Below, piece by piece: positions 61,574 to 64,000 of a DNA stretch of 64,000 nt. Under the pieces are notes generated by a model. The model saw nothing but the letters and a program-made list of their open reading frames with translations, was not told the DNA's origin and did not search any database. Source of the DNA: Paenibacillus sp. RC67 (GTDB taxonomy: Bacteria; Bacillota; Bacilli; Paenibacillales; NBRC-103111); the NCBI RefSeq assembly GCF_030020805.1, contig NZ_CP125098.1, forward strand, positions 3,991,501-4,055,500, written 5' to 3'. The position numbers and the translations under genes were made by a program. Numbering within the stretch: the first letter of the stretch is position 1; the number at the start of each line of letters is the position of its first letter.

Positions 61574-62512
61574 TTAATAATTTACCCATTTTTTCTGACC
61601 GATCCATTGCAAGAACGTGATTATTAATACACAGAAGAACAGTACAGTCGCCATAGACGAAGCATATCCAATTTTCAAATTCGTAAATGCTGTATCATAC
61701 AAGTACCAAACAAGCATGCTTGTGGATTGAATAGGTCCGCCTTGCGTCAAGACTGCGATCAAATCGAATACCTTAAAGGTTGAGATAATACCCGTAATGA
61801 GCAAGAAGAAGGTCGTAGGTGACAGCATAGGCAATGTGATACTTTTGAATTTAACCCAACCAGATGCTCCGTCAATATCAGCTGCTTCATACAAATCTTT
61901 AGGAATCGATTGCAAGCCTGCAATATACACGATCAAGTTAAACCCGATGGAAATCCATACCGAAATCATCATCACGGAGACAAGAGCATAGTTAGGATCC
62001 GCGATCCATTTTGGCGGGTTCGAAATCCCAATCGACATTAAGAACTGGTTAACGGGTCCAGCCGATGGATGAAACAATACTTGCCATACGATCGCTACAG
62101 CAACGACGCTGGAGATGTAAGGCATGAAGTAAGCGACTTTGAAATAGCCTTTCCAGTACACTTTCTTATCAATAAGAATGGCGAGCACCATGGAAACAAT
62201 TAAGTAAATGGGGACTGTCAGCAAAAATATGGCATTGTTCCTGAAAGATTTCAGGAATGTCGCATCTGTAACGAGCTTCTGGAAATTATCCAGTCCAGCC
62301 CATTTAAACCCTTTGAAGCCCATAATAAAATTCCAATCCGAGAAGCTTAGTACGAATGTAGCAAGAATCGGAAGCAGTACCAGGATCGTTACTCCGATCA
62401 GCATAGGACTTACAAATAAGAATCCTGCTAGCGTTTCCCGATTTTGAAGACCTCTCTTGCTCCGTTTAGGTATCTTCTTTTCCGCAGGAGCGGAAGCCGA
62501 ATTAGTATTCAT
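61574..62512 (-). CDS. Carbohydrate ABC permease, MalF/UgpA type
   Basis: Inner-membrane permease subunit, 312 residues, six helices after a basic N-terminus (KKIPKRSKRGLQNRETLAGFLFVSPMLIG). EAA loop YEAADIDGASGWVKFKSITLP (about 220-240). It is the first gene of the locus, with GAGGTGATC before its ATG and a repeat-bearing promoter (62548-62613) just upstream. Confidence 0.92.
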   Translation of the reverse strand: MNTNSASAPAEKKIPKRSKRGLQNRETLAGFLFVSPMLIGVTILVLLPILATFVLSFSDWNFIMGFKGFKWAGLDNFQKLVTDATFLKSFRNNAIFLLTVPIYLIVSMVLAILIDKKVYWKGYFKVAYFMPYISSVVAVAIVWQVLFHPSAGPVNQFLMSIGISNPPKWIADPNYALVSVMMISVWISIGFNLIVYIAGLQSIPKDLYEAADIDGASGWVKFKSITLPMLSPTTFFLLITGIISTFKVFDLIAVLTQGGPIQSTSMLVWYLYDTAFTNLKIGYASSMATVLFFCVLIITFLQWIGQKKWVNY

Positions 62513-62547
62513 GATGCGATCACCTCAACTTCAATAATGTTGAGTTT

Positions 62548-62613
62548 ATTATAATCAAAGAGAGTGGGATATATTTAACGGTATTTTGATTACCTTGTCG
62601 ACAATTTTGACTT
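62548..62613 (-). promoter_or_regulatory. Promoter of the permease genes with YesN-type direct repeat
   Basis: Minus strand -10 TATAAT (62548-62553), weak -35. Plus-strand reading: TTTTGATTA (62584-62592) and TTTTGACTT (62605-62613), 21 bp apart, flanking the palindrome TTGTCGACAA. The nearer repeat is 40 bp from the -10, as in the promoter at 60624. Confidence 0.6.
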
Positions 62614-62641
62614 TTTAATCAATAAAGCGCTTTTTCTCGAC

Positions 62642-62661
62642 AAAAAAAAGCCTAGAGGCTT
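62642..62661 (-). terminator. Terminator of the methyltransferase gene
   Basis: AAGCC-TCTA-GGCTT hairpin (62648-62661) followed on the minus strand by eight T (62642-62649). It lies just after the methyltransferase stop. Confidence 0.75.
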
Positions 62662-62684
62662 CCCTCCGGCTTGAATTCTTCCTA

Positions 62685-63371
62685 TTAGGCCAACCCAGGC
62701 TTTGTTGCATAAAAAACGGCGAAATCATTGTATTTATAAACGCAGTCCACATCCGAGAAGCCTGCTTCGCTTAACCAATGAATTTGATCCTCAACTGTTG
62801 CGTTAATATCCAGCTTCCTTCTCTCTATAGCTCCCTCCACTGCCTCTATCGGGAGTCCGTTGGAACGAATCCACTCTTCCCATTGATTCTTGTAAGAGAG
62901 ATCGATATGCGAAGTAAGTCCCCTTGCCTGATCCGCGTTCACGAAGACTCCCCCTTCATTCAAAAGACCATAAAGCTTGTGAAATAAAGCCTTCTTTTCC
63001 TGGTGAGTCAAATGATGAATCGATAAGGACGACACAATAGCGTCAAAAGGCCCATCAAATTCATATTGCGAATAGTCGGCGATAATATACTCCACCTTAC
63101 GGTTTCCTGCAAAACGCTGCCGCGCTGTAGCAAGCATCTTTTCGCTTAAATCGACCAAGGTTAACTGAGCTTGTGGGAATTTGTGCAAAATTCCTGCAGA
63201 TAAGAGTCCTGTTCCAGCGCCTAAATCAAGTATGCGCGGAGCTTCATTGGACGAATGCGTCCACCTTACAGCCGTTTCGTAAAAATCATCAAAACATGGA
63301 ATCAACTGCTTACGCTGCTGATCGTACTGTTGTGCCACTTCGTTAAACTGCACTCTTACCTTCTCATTCAT
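62685..63371 (-). CDS. Class I SAM-dependent methyltransferase
   Basis: Rossmann-fold methyltransferase, 228 residues. SAM motif I ILDLGAGTGLLSAGI (about 47-61), acidic end of beta-2 in LVDLSEKML, motif IV FDAIVSSLSIHHL. Closest in look to YrrT/small-molecule methyltransferases that begin VRVQFNEVAQQYDQQR. The substrate is unknown. It is monocistronic between two terminators. Confidence 0.85.
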   Translation of the reverse strand: MNEKVRVQFNEVAQQYDQQRKQLIPCFDDFYETAVRWTHSSNEAPRILDLGAGTGLLSAGILHKFPQAQLTLVDLSEKMLATARQRFAGNRKVEYIIADYSQYEFDGPFDAIVSSLSIHHLTHQEKKALFHKLYGLLNEGGVFVNADQARGLTSHIDLSYKNQWEEWIRSNGLPIEAVEGAIERRKLDINATVEDQIHWLSEAGFSDVDCVYKYNDFAVFYATKPGLA

Positions 63372-63483
63372 TTGATATCATCCCTCGCTTCATCTCATCC
63401 TTTACTTCATTATAGATCGGATTCGTTAATTGGAATAATATATAAAGACTATTTATTTTATAAGAAATACCTATAAAATTGTT

Positions 63484-63526
63484 TGAAAAAGAACCAAGAT
63501 GCCAATCAAAGATTGACATTCTTGGT
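63484..63526 (-). terminator. Terminator of the Nramp transporter gene
   Basis: Long stem (63493-63507 with 63511-63526, few mismatches), 3-nt loop, followed on the minus strand by TCTTTTT. It lies 24 bp after the stop. Confidence 0.85.
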
Positions 63527-63549
63527 CCTACTAATGGATAAGTGCTCAA

Positions 63550-64000
63550 TTATTCTAGAAAAAAGGTTTGAAATAACAGATAAGCATTCAATATCGCAAT
63601 AATTCCAGCTACGATCCAGGATAGCCATTTCAACCAGCTTTTATTGGCGAATTCACCCATTTTCTTCTTATCATTCGTAAACTTCACGAGCGGAATGACC
63701 GCAAACGATAATTGAAGCGACAAAATGACTTGGCTTAAAATTAGCAGCTGGGCTGTGCCCTTCTCTCCCGCTACAGCTGTCACGATGACCGCTGGAATAA
63801 TAGCAATCAAACGGGTTATGAGACGGCGTAACCATCCAGGGAGACGAATGTTAAGGAACCCTTCCATAACAATTTGCCCAGCCAATGTACCAGTCAATGT
63901 GGAGTTTTGGCCTGAAGCTAATAACGCTACTCCGAAGAGAATACTTCCTAATGTGGTTCCAAGCAATGGAGTAAGCAGCTGGTATGCATCCTCGATATCC
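63550..64000 (-). CDS. mntH: Nramp-family divalent metal transporter, C-terminal part (5' end beyond window)
   Basis: Proton-coupled Mn(II)/Fe(II) importer. Only the last 150 codons are in the window; the frame runs open through the right edge. The visible part starts [18 protein letters not shown], then [29 protein letters not shown], which is the conserved helix 8 motif of MntH, and four more helices. The 3' end has a strong terminator. The Mn- or Fe-responsive promoter would be outside the window. Confidence 0.92.
   Translation of the reverse strand, partial: DIEDAYQLLTPLLGTTLGSILFGVALLASGQNSTLTGTLAGQIVMEGFLNIRLPGWLRRLITRLIAIIPAVIVTAVAGEKGTAQLLILSQVILSLQLSFAVIPLVKFTNDKKKMGEFANKSWLKWLSWIVAGIIAILNAYLLFQTFFLE

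Noticed and set aside
62597..62606. TTGTCGACAA palindrome as a separate operator
   Set aside because: It lies between the two direct repeats of the permease promoter and is not repeated at the other two promoters, so it is more likely incidental.
62620..62636. cre-like AAAGCGCTTT upstream of the permease genes
   Set aside because: Several mismatches to the CcpA consensus outside the central CGC core; not counted as a site.
1..64000. CRISPR arrays, tRNA or rRNA genes, intact insertion sequences
   Set aside because: No regularly spaced repeats, no cloverleaf-like or rRNA segments and no transposase frames were seen on either strand.

Overview
The window looks like the chromosome of a spore-forming Bacillota of the Paenibacillus/Cohnella type. 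The signs are strong AGGAGG-type ribosome binding sites, an intact GerA-type germination operon behind a sigma-G-like promoter, YesM/YesN two-component genes beside carbohydrate ABC transporters, several uronic-acid and glycan-degrading enzymes, and a Gram-positive C-P lyase cluster. I see no rRNA, tRNA, CRISPR array, prophage or intact insertion sequence.

Layout. (1) 1-9000, minus strand: a phosphonate C-P lyase cluster (PHP phosphodiesterase, hexapeptide transferase, PhnF-type repressor, phnGHIJKML, then phnD running off the left edge). Pho-box-like direct repeats precede three of its units. (2) 9040-19300: mixed metabolic genes: a beta-hydroxyacid dehydrogenase behind a palindromic operator, a large structured palindromic element, an ECF41 sigma factor with a FAD oxidoreductase behind a textbook ECF41 promoter, a GNAT, CsaA, an SDR, a two-component system, and two damaged genes (a frameshifted CcdC-like protein and a serine hydrolase with one internal stop codon). 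(3) 19600-25710: a heterodimeric ABC exporter, two microproteins around a perfect Fur box, and a P1B-4 metal efflux ATPase. (4) 25930-31260: the germination operon and an HtrA protease. (5) 31590-32500: the scar of a deleted MFS/MarR pair. (6) 32480-44400, minus strand: an unusual locus with two paralogous phosphodiester glycosidases (one secreted, one without a signal peptide), a solute-binding protein without permeases, a YdcF-like protein, a ROK regulator and a HAD phosphatase. Identical operators abut the -10 boxes of both promoters. A second orphan solute-binding protein behind a cre-like cluster follows. (7) 44470-50260: a PL6-like lyase, a GH97 glycosidase and a MATE pump. (8) 50490-52470: an aldo/keto reductase and a CDF transporter with a possible attenuator leader. 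(9) 52540-62610, minus strand: an uptake and degradation locus (MalF/MalG permeases, binding protein, YesM kinase, YesN regulator, heparinase II/III-family lyase, GH88 unsaturated glucuronyl hydrolase). Its three promoters carry the same direct repeat at the same distance from the -10 box. (10) A methyltransferase and a truncated MntH-type transporter close the window.

How it fits together: region 9 reads as a self-regulated system that senses, imports and then cleaves uronate-containing oligosaccharides inside the cell, since none of its hydrolytic enzymes has a signal peptide. Region 6 is the best candidate for an undescribed system: a ROK-controlled regulon built around phosphodiester-linked sugars. 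Function assignments rest on recognised families; promoters and operators were read by eye.
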